A stretch of DNA of 64,000 nucleotides from Anopheles merus (Eukaryota > Arthropoda > Insecta > Diptera > Culicidae). Numbering within the stretch: the first letter of the stretch is position 1; each line of letters opens with the position of its first letter. The DNA is taken from positions 1 through 64,000 of the forward strand of contig NW_024427614.1 in the NCBI RefSeq assembly GCF_017562075.2, in the 5' to 3' direction. Below, piece after piece: positions 23,911 through 33,918 of this stretch. A program made the translations under genes and the position numbers. The notes below the pieces were generated by a model. The model saw only the letters and a list, made by a program, of their open reading frames with translations, had not been told where the DNA came from and did not search any database.

Positions 23911-24994
23911 CAATGCTGCCTTTGAATCCGTAAATCACTCAATGCTAATTTCAAAACTATCAAGCTACGGAGTTAATAGCGCGCTCGTTCACTTGCTCTC
24001 GTATTATTTAAGTGATAAGCATATTACAGTGAATATTTCCTCCTCTCTATCTGCAGCATTCACCAACCCGGCTGGGATTCCACAATGCAGCATTTTCGGC
24101 CCTTTCTTTTTAAAATTTTCATAAATAATGTTATTCTTGGCCGGTCTCATGGTACAGTCGTCAACTCGTACGACTTAACAACATGCCCGCCATGGGTTCA
24201 AGCCCCAAATAGACCGTGCCGCCATACGTAGGACTGACTATCCTGCTATGGGGGGAAATCAATAAGTCACTGAAAGCCAACCCCACAAGTGTGTTGGCAG
24301 GCCTTGACCGGCATCGGTTGTTGAGCCAAAGAAGAAGAAGAAGAATGTTATTCACGTTATGCCGGATTGCGAAAAATTGTTTTATGCAGGTGATATGAAA
24401 ATTTTCCTACCGGTATCAGATCAAACCAATTCTTTAACTCTTCAAATCTGTTTAATTCGATTTAACGCGTTGTGTAATTCCAATTGTATGCGTCTCAACG
24501 TATCAAAATGTTCTGTTACATCTTACACTAGGAAAAGATTTCCCATTATTTGCGAATATAAAATTGATGATAGATCAAAGCCGCGTAAAAATGTGATTCA
24601 GAACCACTATAAAGCAATACTTTCAAAAGCTTTCCGTTTGTTAGGATTCATTTTGCGTGTTAAGAAAGACTTCAAAGATCCATTCAGTAAAAAAGCTGTG
24701 TATTGTGCAATTGTCCGTCCTACTCTAGAATTTGCTAGTATTATTTGGACACCGACACAGCTACATTTAAAATATAGGCTAGAATCGGTTCAACGCAAGC
24801 TTACTCGTTCATTGTTTTATCGTCTCCCGACGTCTCGTAATTCTGTTTGTCCCTCTTACCGTACAAGGTGCCTGTTATTTGGAATGGAACCTCTGCAACA
24901 TAGAAGAAAGAAGTGCTTATTTATGTACAAACTTGTTAGCGGATCTTTCGAAGGCCCGTCATTTTTAATAAATAGAACTTTCAGGCCCCAATAA
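23911..24994 (+). pseudogene. CR1-like RT relic after unit 1 H4, interrupted by a SINE
   Basis: This is the C-terminal half of the RT seen at 11470-12377, starting at the AATGCTGCCTTTGAATCCGT block. It is dead for several reasons: the catalytic YADD is YAGD (near 24381), PQGS is PQCS, a SINE interrupts it at 24137-24343, there is an indel near 24115, and a ~45-bp deletion removes the segment after RKNVI. The same relic lies at this place in every histone unit, so it was captured before the units multiplied. Confidence 0.9.
24127..24353 (+). mobile_element. tRNA-derived SINE with 10-bp target-site duplications
   Basis: A 207-bp insertion (24137-24343) is flanked by direct repeats AATGTTATTC at 24127-24136 and 24344-24353. 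The head looks like a tRNA: a box-A-like TGGTACAGTCGTC near 24150 and a box B GGTTCAAGCCC near 24195 are the pol III promoter elements. The tail is (GAA)n. The same relic in units 2 and 3 lacks it, giving two empty sites. Size and structure resemble the ~200-bp SINEs of anophelines, but the family was not checked. Confidence 0.9.
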
Positions 24995-27458
24995 GAATGT
25001 TAAGAACCAGGACCAAATTCAATATATAATTAAGATCGACTAATGTTGGATATAACGATCTTTTATAAAAATTAACTGACTTTTTTACATAGCTAAGTGA
25101 GACGCATCCACAGTTTATGATATGTTGTTTATTAATGTTGTTAATTGACAGTCAAACTTATTATGCCTTTCAATGCGTTTTTGTTACCACTGTTCTATTG
25201 CATTAATTATAGAAACGAGAATGTTATTCATGCTGATGTGAGCTTGAAAACTTTCGGAATAGATAAAAACAATAATAACAAAAAGCTTCTTTTCAACAAA
25301 TTCGTGCTTTCGTTTCTATATATTCTATTTCTTTTCTTTATTTTTGATCACAATCACACCGTTTCCGCACACACACAAAACATTGCCTCAACTCAAAACC
25401 TTAAAACAGTTTCCATAATCAGACTTTGAAAACACTTAAAATATGTATTGTGTGTTAATTTGAAGATTTTTGAATTGAAATTGCATAAGTAAAACAATAT
25501 TCATTGCCGAAAATGCCTAAAGTGGCTGCAATTTAACGCAATTGTGGTGTGAAGTTTATAAATGTAAATAAAAAATCTAAATTATATTTTAGTTTACAGT
25601 TTAGTTTACGAAGCATTATGCAGGATTGCGCCCTAGAAAAGATAAATCTCACCACTTGAGTTTTCTATAAGAGCAAAAATTTGCAAATTTTCCATATTCT
25701 CCAGAGAGCGTTAACAAGTGTCAAGCAAGAGCTACCCGCCAAATACTTTATGCAAGATTTGCTAGCAGGATGGTATAAAGATGTAGAAATTAACGCAACC
25801 TCCAACATCTAGGATGTTAGCTGAATTCCATATATTTTCTTGGGATACTGACTTCATTTTTTTTAATAACGTAGCGATGCTCCGCGAGCGATGTTTCCGT
25901 TTTAATTTTTACAATTGGTGATTGTTCCCCAGCTTTCGTCATCATACAAATGTTTCCCAGTTATTATCCAGGACAAACACCCTGGGATATCATGAACACC
26001 CGCCCTCTACGTTACGCAAGCGTTACACGTAACGCCTGTTTAGCGCAAACCCAAGCAGCATTTTTTAACGCGTGGTTTTACCATCGGGGATAAGCAAATT
26101 GATAGATTATTAATCATGTCTTAATATTGATTATTTGTATGCAATAATGAGAAACGACCAATTTTGAACAAAAATAAAAAGCTTTTTTAAAGATATGAAT
26201 CATTTATTACTGATGATTATGAAAAGTTGTAACACTATTATTATTTTAATATTTTTTGCATCAATGCGAGTTATAACAACTTCAAGAAAAACTTATATAA
26301 CAATCAATAAACTCTAAGTTATGTTAAGTTATGTTAAGTTAAGTTATATGTTATCACAAAAAACTCATTTTTTATTTGCCAATCTTTTGGTAAAACTAGG
26401 AATTTGAAAATTATGAAAGGAGTTTTTAAACTCGATAAGCGCCATTTCAAAAGAGCCCTCGCATCCAAAGCAACCATCATTCAAAATCGCCATTAACGTT
26501 ATCTTAATAGGCTTTAAATTTATTTCTTATATTGAATTTCTTTGGATATACTTGAAATAATTTATATTTTTTGCTTTGGCAACGTAACTCGAATTAAAAG
26601 CTTTGAAGGTTTTAAGACCTTTAAACTGCAAGACTTTTTTGCTTAAATTCTAGTGCATTAACGAAAAACCTCATCTTTTTTAACTTGTAATTTAATAATT
26701 TAATCTCACTGGTATCGATTTATCCTCAAACAAATAATTTATGTTTTCATCGAAATGTAAAAGATTTTAAAATTTATAAGGTGTACACTGGCCGGTCGCC
26801 AAGCTGACACAACCTCTATTAAATGATGCTTGGGAATTTTGAAAGGCAAGTAACGCTTCTCCTTTGTAAAGTAAAGGGCTGAAACTTACTTTTTACATAT
26901 TTATATTTATATATTTATGTGGTTATTTAAATGAAGGGTGAAGGGAAACATTATTGAGGATGTTTATCTATATGAATGTTCCTAATCTTTGGTCCAACTT
27001 TTTTAAAGCCATTTCCAACGTTTCCCAATAAATTTGCCAAGTCAAACTTTTGTGAGAACCTAGCCTTACCTGAACACACAACATTTTTCGACAACCAACA
27101 CTTTTAACATTTTCCCGTAGTTAACGATAAATCAGGTAAACGTGTCCTTTAGCGTTTCCAGAAAAAAGGACACAGGTATCACTGCTTGCATTTGCTATTG
27201 TAAAACCAACCCTCTTGACAAAGCTACCTGGAAAATTTAACAAATCGCTTCTGATATGCTGCATTTTGTAGAAATCGAAGTGAGGGGTAACAGAATTGAA
27301 AACAGTAAATGATACTTTATGTGCCAAAGGAAGGCACATTTTTTCATTTACATTTTGTACACTCTTTCAAGCACCGTTCTGTATTAGATAATGTTCTTAC
27401 TTCTGGTTGTCCCATATCAGCATAAATCGAATAAAATGTCTTTGGCAAAGTTATTTGT
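24995..27458. repeat. Histone-repeat spacer between units 1 and 2
   Basis: This AT-rich spacer is homologous to 12378-14701. It carries the (AAGTTATGTT)n short repeat near 26320 and a diverged form of the near-palindrome near 26015. No gene is supported. Confidence 0.8.
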
Positions 27459-27474
27459 CGCCCTGAAAAGGACG
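27459..27474 (-). terminator. Histone 3' stem-loop of H2A, unit 2
   Basis: The minus strand reads CGTCCTTTTCAGGGCG, the same variant stem as in the other two H2A genes. It differs from the stem after H2B, H3 and H4. Confidence 0.9.
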
Positions 27475-27512
27475 GTTTTGGGTTTGAGATGAAGGAGGCT
27501 TTGTCACACAGT

Positions 27513-27887
27513 TTAAGCCTTCTTTTCGGTCTTCTTGGGCAGCAGCACGGCCTGAATGTTGGGCAGCACACCACCCTGAGCGATGGTTACTCCGGACAGC
27601 AGCTTGTTCAACTCCTCGTCGTTGCGGATGGCCAGCTGCAGATGACGCGGGATGATGCGCGTCTTCTTGTTGTCACGGGCAGCGTTTCCGGCCAACTCAA
27701 GCACTTCAGCGGCCAAGTATTCCATGACGGCTGCCAGATACACAGGTGCTCCGGCACCGACGCGCTCGGCATAGTTACCCTTGCGCAGGAGACGATGAAT
27801 ACGGCCAACGGGGAACTGAAGACCGGCACGGTTGGAGCGGGACTTTGCCTTTCCCTTTACCTTTCCTCCCTTTCCACGGCCAGACAT
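27513..27887 (-). CDS. H2A: Histone H2A (unit 2), promoter displaced
   Basis: This 124-aa canonical H2A is identical in protein to units 1 and 3, with a few silent changes. Only about 63 bp of the original 5' region is left before the retrotransposon junction at 27950/27951, and this remnant contains no TATA box. The original TATA copy, now TGTAAAAAGAC, lies 5.7 kb away at 33702-33713. Transcription of this gene may therefore be lost, or depend on read-through from the co-oriented element. The coding sequence shows no decay, which fits a recent insertion or ongoing gene conversion. Confidence 0.98.
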   Translation of the reverse strand: MSGRGKGGKVKGKAKSRSNRAGLQFPVGRIHRLLRKGNYAERVGAGAPVYLAAVMEYLAAEVLELAGNAARDNKKTRIIPRHLQLAIRNDEELNKLLSGVTIAQGGVLPNIQAVLLPKKTEKKA

Positions 27888-27934
27888 GGTTAGATTTTAT
27901 TGGGGAACGTTTGTAACGGATCACGAGCAACACG

Positions 27935-27950
27935 ATGTTCTCTTTGAGAA
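27935..27950. repeat. Target-site duplication, left copy, I-clade element 2
   Basis: ATGTTCTCTTTGAGAA is repeated at 33684-33699. The corresponding single copy in the empty unit 3 is 40419-40434. It differs from, and lies next to, the duplication used by element 1. Confidence 0.92.
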
Positions 27951-28039
27951 TGTTGTTGTTGTTAGTATGGTTTAGAGAGGCTTTGGCTCCTGCGGAGTTC
28001 TTTCGCCTCTTTGTGGGGAAAAGTTAGACTATTAGATTG

Positions 28040-31000
28040 TTATAGTTGATGGAATAAATGTGATAGTTTTAGAAATTTTAGCAGATTTTCTTGTTTCTGA
28101 GGGTGAAGTGAAAGTATTGAGTCTATGTTGGAGTCAAGATGGCAAGTCTTACGAAGTTGTGCGTATCCGTGGCATTCTGTTAAGAGGTGGAATATTGTTA
28201 TAGTGGTCCCGCAGAATTGGCAGAGAGGAGGACTGGATCGTTCGATGAGATGGCTGTGGGTCAGTCTAGTGTGGCCTATTCTTAATCGAGTAAGGATCTT
28301 TTGGTCTCGATGTTTTATTACTGATGGCCATGGTGTAGTTGTTGATTTCACTAGCCGAAGGAAGTTGTTCTTGGTTTTAAACCATTCCTTTTCCCACGCC
28401 TCTCTTATTTTTCCATTTATATAGATAATTGCGTCTCTTTTAGGCAGCGAGGTGTTGTAGGTTGATGTTTTTCTTCGGCCTTTGTTGGCGAGGCGGTCGG
28501 CGATCTCGTTGCCTTTGATACCAGCGTGACCAGGTATCCAACAGATGGTGAGTTGTTGATCCTGGTTTATGTGTGGGCTAGTGGCCTGGTAGAGCTTTTG
28601 GATGTTTGGGTCCTTACATGTTCCATGCTCTAGTGCCGAGAGGACACTTGCGCTGTCGGTAAAGATGACGTTTTCCAGGTCAGAGCGCAGAGTATCTTCA
28701 ACTGCCTGGATTATTGCCAACGTTTCTGCCGTAAAGATGGAAGTGTGATCCGGCAGTTTGGACGCTACTTTATCAATGGGTGAGTAAATCCCGAATCCTG
28801 CTGCTGCTCCATCGACGGATCCATCGGTATAAATGTGGTTGTGCTTCATGTATTTGTTGTTTGTGTGTTCTATGAAATGTTTTTGTGCTATTGTACTATT
28901 GCAACCTGCTTTAAGGATGTTTTTAAAATGCCAGTCTATGTTAGGGGGTTCATGGTACCACGGCCTAGTGCCAAGATGTAACAGTGTTGTGATATCCGGG
29001 ATATTGCAGTTTGTTATAGCGAAAAGTTTGGAGTTGGCTCTATTGAGGAATGATGGTGCTTGGATATTCTTTTCTTTAATTCTTGTTGCTGTTGCGGCTA
29101 ATTTAGTTGTTATTATATGGCTAAGTGGAAGAAGTCCGCTCTCACTTAGCATAGAGACGATGGGGCTGGTTCGGAAGGCGCCTATGGCATATCGTAGAAC
29201 GGAATGGTAGATGGGGCTTATTGCTTTTTCAAACTGTTCCTTTTTAATCGATACTATTTCTATACCGTACAGTAGTTTTGGAAGCAACCAGTGATTAATA
29301 ATGAAGATAAGTGTATCTTTTGAAGCTTTGTGGGTTCCTGTGCTGAGCATTTGGAAAAGGTTGATTTTCTTGGTAGCTGTAGTTTTTAGCTGTTTAATGT
29401 GGGCTTGGAATGTGAGTTTTTGGTCTATTGTGATCCCGAGTATCTTTACTTTTTTGCAGTCTGGAATTTGTCTTTGATTAAGGCAAAGCGGTACGGTTGG
29501 ATGTGGTTTGTTGCAGATGTGCATTATATTGCTTTTTTCAGCAGCGATGTCATAACCAATACGTTTTGACCATTCCCATAAGATGTGCAGTCCCTGTTGC
29601 AGATTGTATCGCGCAACTCCATTATCTGCATTGCTCGAGATCAGAACGATATCATCAGCGTAAACCAATGGAGTGATGGATGGTGGTAGTGAGCGGAGAA
29701 GACTTTCGATGCTGATCAGAAATAATGTTGGAGAAAGGATGGCTCCCTGAGGAACTCCGTTTTCAAGCGTTTTAGTGCTAGATTTGTTCGTTCCAATCAG
29801 AACCTCGAAGGTACGGTCTGAGAGGAAATCATCGAGGAATGTGATCATGTTACCTCCGAAATTCCATCTGGCTAGCTGGCGCATGATTGCGTATTTCCAT
29901 GTCCGATCGAAAGCTTTAGCCAAGTCGATGATAGCACAGTCGGCATGATGTTTATCGGATTTTACTTTGGCCAGTAGTTCTTCGAGTTGCACAAAGTAAG
30001 TGTCCGTGCCTAATCCGCATCTAAACGCATGTTGACTTATGCTGAGGAGTTTCCTGCCTTCCAGTTCTTGGGTAAGACGTCGGTTTACCATTCTTTCCAA
30101 CACTTTTCCGATGCAGTTTAGTAAACTTATTGGTCGGTAGCTATTTGGGCTGTGTTTTGATTTGTCGGGCTTTAATATGGGAATTGTTAAACTTTTCTTC
30201 CAGTGAGGAGGAATTTTGCCACTCTGCCAGATGAAGTTGTATAGCTTTAAGAGTAGGTATTTTCCTTCAGAAGGAAGGTTTTTTAGCAGTGGATAGCCAA
30301 TGTCGTCTGGTCCGGCTGAGTTGCCTTTGCACTTTGCAAGAGCACAATTCAGTTCGGCTATGGAAAAGGATCTGTTGTAATGAATGTTGGGTCTGCTATT
30401 GAAATTTAGTGGGATGGACTCGGTTGTTGCTTTGATAGTCTTAAATTCTGGGGAATAACTATTTGTGGCGGATATGGTGGCAAAATGAGTGGCAAGTACC
30501 TCTGGTGTTGACTCAACTGGGACTATTGTGTCGTCATCGGTTTTGATGATGATATGAGCGATGTCTTGCTTGCGTTCTGTAAGGCATTTTACATTTCTCC
30601 ACATGTCTTTTCCAGACATTTCGGGACTTATGCTATCTTTGAATCTATTCCATGATTCTTGTTTTGCCTTTTTGATTTCCTCTCTTGCAATGCGATGGGC
30701 AATTTGAAATTCCTCGGAGAGGGTAGGGATATGGGTGTGGTCTTGGTTTTTCTTGGCATTCTGCAGTTTTCGGAGCGCTTTACGTCTCTTTTTTATGGCT
30801 TTAGCGACAGTGTCGTTCCACCAGTGAACACTTCGCTTGCCAGGTTTGCCCTTTGATTTTGGTATTGATTTCGCTGCTGCATCGTTTATGATTTTAATGA
30901 TGTTTCCTTCTGTGGGCTGGGGGTCTGAATGTAGGTGTATCAGTACATTAATTTGGTATGATGTCCAATCGGCATTTTCATATTTCCATTTTGGTCGTTG

Positions 31001-31702
31001 TTTGTTTTCCGGAAGCGATGGTTTACTTTTCACGATGATCGGATAGTGATCACTGCCATGTGTGTCCGCCAATACGTATAGTTTAAGTTCGTTAAGAAGG
31101 GAGAAGGATGAGATGACATAGTCAAGGAAGGATTCTGTACCTGATGAGATACATAGTCGGGTTGGGTTAGGGTTAGAAATGAAAGAGAGATTATGGTTAG
31201 TAAAAATGTTATTGAGTCTATTGAATTTTCTGTTAGTTTTAGAGATTCTAAGGTTTTTATCTTCTGCATTAAGATCTCCTGCTATTAGCAAGGGATGGGA
31301 AAAAAGGTTAAGAAAAGAGTTAAGTTCGGATTGGTTGAAGGTAGCTCTAGGTGGCATGTAGAGTGAGACAATGGTCATGTCTATGGGAGACTTTATGTTG
31401 ACTGCTATTGCGGAAAGATTGGTGTTAGTTTTTATTAATTTGAAGGGAATAGATTTATGTACACCTATTGCAACACTGTGATGTGGGTTAGTTGGAGAAA
31501 GCTTGTAGGACCAATTGTAGTGGTTAAGTGGAGAATGGTTGGTATTAGGCGGATCGCGAACTTCTTGAAGTGTTATGACGGCAGGTTTGTATTCGTTTAT
31601 TAGTAGTTGAAGTTCGTAGAGGTTAGTGTTCATTCCTCTTATGTTCCAGTTTAGTAGGAATGGTTTGTTTGTGTCATTAGTATTATTGGTTGAGGAGAGC
31701 AT
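28040..31702 (-). CDS. ORF2 of I-clade copy 2: endonuclease, reverse transcriptase, RNase H (intact)
   Basis: This 1,220-aa protein performs target-primed reverse transcription. Domains in order: AP-type endonuclease (NWN 18-20, E47, Y115, AGDLNA 141-146, SDH 217-219); RT (DLAKAFD 593-599, GVPQGAILSP 649-658, catalytic YADD 681-684); RNase H with D960, E993, D1016 and D1069 and the HAGIKGNEIAD motif; and a C-terminal C1161-x2-C1164-x7-H1172-x4-C1177 motif that may bind nucleic acid. The EN-RT-RNase H order in one ORF is characteristic of the I clade and its relatives. It starts 52 bp after ORF1 in another frame, so it is probably translated by re-initiation. All key residues are present. Confidence 0.97.
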   Translation of the reverse strand: MLSSTNNTNDTNKPFLLNWNIRGMNTNLYELQLLINEYKPAVITLQEVRDPPNTNHSPLNHYNWSYKLSPTNPHHSVAIGVHKSIPFKLIKTNTNLSAIAVNIKSPIDMTIVSLYMPPRATFNQSELNSFLNLFSHPLLIAGDLNAEDKNLRISKTNRKFNRLNNIFTNHNLSFISNPNPTRLCISSGTESFLDYVISSFSLLNELKLYVLADTHGSDHYPIIVKSKPSLPENKQRPKWKYENADWTSYQINVLIHLHSDPQPTEGNIIKIINDAAAKSIPKSKGKPGKRSVHWWNDTVAKAIKKRRKALRKLQNAKKNQDHTHIPTLSEEFQIAHRIAREEIKKAKQESWNRFKDSISPEMSGKDMWRNVKCLTERKQDIAHIIIKTDDDTIVPVESTPEVLATHFATISATNSYSPEFKTIKATTESIPLNFNSRPNIHYNRSFSIAELNCALAKCKGNSAGPDDIGYPLLKNLPSEGKYLLLKLYNFIWQSGKIPPHWKKSLTIPILKPDKSKHSPNSYRPISLLNCIGKVLERMVNRRLTQELEGRKLLSISQHAFRCGLGTDTYFVQLEELLAKVKSDKHHADCAIIDLAKAFDRTWKYAIMRQLARWNFGGNMITFLDDFLSDRTFEVLIGTNKSSTKTLENGVPQGAILSPTLFLISIESLLRSLPPSITPLVYADDIVLISSNADNGVARYNLQQGLHILWEWSKRIGYDIAAEKSNIMHICNKPHPTVPLCLNQRQIPDCKKVKILGITIDQKLTFQAHIKQLKTTATKKINLFQMLSTGTHKASKDTLIFIINHWLLPKLLYGIEIVSIKKEQFEKAISPIYHSVLRYAIGAFRTSPIVSMLSESGLLPLSHIITTKLAATATRIKEKNIQAPSFLNRANSKLFAITNCNIPDITTLLHLGTRPWYHEPPNIDWHFKNILKAGCNSTIAQKHFIEHTNNKYMKHNHIYTDGSVDGAAAGFGIYSPIDKVASKLPDHTSIFTAETLAIIQAVEDTLRSDLENVIFTDSASVLSALEHGTCKDPNIQKLYQATSPHINQDQQLTICWIPGHAGIKGNEIADRLANKGRRKTSTYNTSLPKRDAIIYINGKIREAWEKEWFKTKNNFLRLVKSTTTPWPSVIKHRDQKILTRLRIGHTRLTHSHLIERSSPPLCQFCGTTITIFHLLTECHGYAQLRKTCHLDSNIDSILSLHPQKQENLLKFLKLSHLFHQL

Positions 31703-31754
31703 TATTATGGTTTAGGTCAGTAAACAATTAGGGTAAGAGGAAAGGAGAATAAAT

Positions 31755-33173
31755 TCAGTGGCGATGTTTTTTCTTCGATGGTTTGGCAGTTGGTGATCGT
31801 TGTTCCGAGGGAAGAGTGGGAGAAGCGATGGGCGAGATGACTGCGATTTCGTTGGATGCCATGTTTTTCACTGCATTTCTTAATTCTTCTTCTTCTGATG
31901 AAACGTTTTCCAGGTTGTGGTTTCGTTTGCGGGATTGTGCTGAAATGATGGATGCGGCCGAATTTTCTGATTCTGTGTCGGATGTAGACATCGTTTCCTG
32001 GTCATTCGTTTCGTTGTCGGTTTCGGGGTTATCCGTTGCTTCAATATTGTTGTTGCTGTTGCAGACATTGTTGGATTGGGTCTTGCTTTGATTTTCTTCG
32101 ATTTGTGTTGTGGCTTCGTTAGTTGTGTTATTCTTATTATTCTGTAAATTTACATTTGGTTCTTTCAGTTTCTTCAGAAGAGCTTCGATGAGCTTGCTCT
32201 GGGTATCCATTTTTTTCATCTGTTCTAGGATCGTTTTCTTCAGTTCGTTCTGTTCTTCTTCGAGCCGCTTGATTTTGATGTCTTTTTCATCCACCGTTGT
32301 AGTTTGTTGCGCAAATGTGATTCGCTGCTGTACAGCACTTGTTTGCTGATGTTGTTGGAGTGCCATTTGCCGAGCTTCCTTGTAGGTGCAGTTGTGGTCG
32401 ACTTTTATTTTTATGACTTGTTCTTCAAATTGGAACGCAGGGCATTCGCGAGAGAACGCGCTGTGTTCGCCTTTGCAGTTCACGCAAGCGGGATGGGTCG
32501 AACATTCTCCGTGTGCTGCGGTTCCGCAGTTTCCACAGACCTGTCCCTTTGAGCAGCGTACTTTTGTGTGCCCAAAGCTGGCGCATTTGTAGCACAGCAT
32601 TGGTTTTGGGTAGTATGGTTTCGTTCGCACCTGCAACAGCCCTACGCGAAGGGATTCCGGTATTTTTCCAGCTTCCACGCGTATCAGGAAAGAGTTCGTT
32701 GGTTGTATTTCGTCATTCACCTTTCGGGTGAATCGTCGGACTTGCTTGACGTTTTGACTTTCCATGTTCAGCAGAATTTCTTCGTCCTTCAGTCCTTTCA
32801 GCTCCGGGGCGAATATTACGCACTGGACTGTGTTCAACGTAGCGTGAGGGGTGATGGATACTTTCGTACCGTCGATGAGTTGCGTGATGCTTTGCATTTT
32901 TGTGTACTGCGCAAGGTTTCGGGTTTTGATGAGATATTTCTGCCCAAATTCCATCGAGTGGCTGCTTTCGGTAAGCTCTCCAACCACGTTGGTAATGCTC
33001 TTTGAAATGATCCATGGGTTTTGCGGGAGCTTAAAGCCTTTCAACGGCTCGAGAACGAGGAACTTCATGTCCCCAAACTCGTTATTACGGTCCATCCATG
33101 GTGGTAATGATCGAGCTCTCTGGGGAGGCTCGGGCGGAAGTGCATCCCGTACAGGATGCGAGGGTCCCGGCAT
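31755..33173 (-). CDS. ORF1 (Gag-like protein) of I-clade copy 2
   Basis: This 472-aa protein matches the one from copy 1, with three zinc knuckles at residues 194-244, a likely coiled coil at about 295-345 and a basic C-terminus. The frame is open 37 codons further upstream, but those codons are AT-rich leader and are broken by indels in copy 1, so MPGPSHPV at 33173 is the better start. The near-identity of ORF1 between copies argues for recent movement or gene conversion. Confidence 0.93.
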   Translation of the reverse strand: MPGPSHPVRDALPPEPPQRARSLPPWMDRNNEFGDMKFLVLEPLKGFKLPQNPWIISKSITNVVGELTESSHSMEFGQKYLIKTRNLAQYTKMQSITQLIDGTKVSITPHATLNTVQCVIFAPELKGLKDEEILLNMESQNVKQVRRFTRKVNDEIQPTNSFLIRVEAGKIPESLRVGLLQVRTKPYYPKPMLCYKCASFGHTKVRCSKGQVCGNCGTAAHGECSTHPACVNCKGEHSAFSRECPAFQFEEQVIKIKVDHNCTYKEARQMALQQHQQTSAVQQRITFAQQTTTVDEKDIKIKRLEEEQNELKKTILEQMKKMDTQSKLIEALLKKLKEPNVNLQNNKNNTTNEATTQIEENQSKTQSNNVCNSNNNIEATDNPETDNETNDQETMSTSDTESENSAASIISAQSRKRNHNLENVSSEEEELRNAVKNMASNEIAVISPIASPTLPSEQRSPTAKPSKKKHRH

Positions 33174-33683
33174 TTTGCCGGGTTGGTTAGTATTATTTAG
33201 TTCAATGCAATGTATATAATGTATATGAGGTATATATATAAAAAAAATTAAGTAAAAAAGTGTTCCTGAAAAGCGAAAGTTCAATTAAATTTAAGACTAA
33301 TATTTACAATTTCGGAATAATAAAAACAATAGAATTTTAATGCAAGACAAATAAGATAATTTCACTCGTTACTCTCCCGAGTAGCGGGGTAAAATGGCAC
33401 GAAAACACCGGCTTCACTGCTTACGCAGCGAACGACGTTCTTGGCGCCAAAGCGCTGTGCTTGTCGCACGTTCCAAACTGTGTCGTGTGTGCGTGTGTAT
33501 GTGTCACTCTCACTGAACAAATATCAACGCGCGCAGCTGGCACTGTGGTTTTTTCTCTCCCGAGATCACACACAAAAAGTAACGGTATTTTCACTTCTTG
33601 CCAACGTTCTCTCCCGAGACCGTTGGCGTAGACACTGGAGTTGAACAAAAACACGTCCGTCCGGGTTAACCGCTCGCACAAGA
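33174..33683 (-). other. 5' UTR of I-clade copy 2
   Basis: About 510 bp, matching copy 1 with small indels in the AT-rich part next to ORF1. A long minus frame at 33421-34242 joins this region to antisense H2B sequence and is not a gene. Confidence 0.7.
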
Positions 33684-33918
33684 ATGTTCTCTTTGAGAAG
33701 GGTCTTTTTACAATGGAGCAATTTTGAGCTGACCGATGCTTATATAGCAGCTTATTCGAGCTGCGCGATACTTGTTTGGAATTTTTCGAGCTGCACGAAA
33801 CGTATCCTCTCTCACGGCCCGTTATAAGCGATTGGAGAGCTTGGAATTTTTCTAGAACGCAATCACCCGTTGAATCGAACACATCGTGTCCCAGTGTTGA
33901 GTGAATTTTTCCGTCGAA
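33684..33918 (+). promoter_or_regulatory. H2B promoter, unit 2, with orphaned H2A TATA
   Basis: The first 16 bp are the right target-site duplication. The orphaned H2A TATA region follows (minus strand TGTAAAAAGAC, 33702-33713), now mutated from TATAAAAAGAC. The H2B TATA box is TATAAG at 33823-33828, 91 bp before the ATG. Confidence 0.7.

Larger units (their letters stand above)
27951..33683 (-). mobile_element. I-clade non-LTR retrotransposon copy 2, complete, in the H2A promoter of unit 2
   Basis: A 5.73-kb apparently full-length element is read on the minus strand: 5' UTR 33683-33174, ORF1 33173-31755, ORF2 31702-28040, short 3' UTR and a (CAA)n end at 27951. It is flanked by a perfect 16-bp target-site duplication and both ORFs are open, so it is a candidate active master copy. 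Its 5' end abuts the far target-site copy, about 20-30 bp downstream of a TATA-like element that once served H2A. The bases CAT at the 5' junction could belong to either element or target. Confidence 0.95.

Noticed and set aside
26315..26345. AAGTTATGTT short repeats as an origin or promoter
   Set aside because: Only about three short units in AT-rich spacer; best described as a small tandem repeat.
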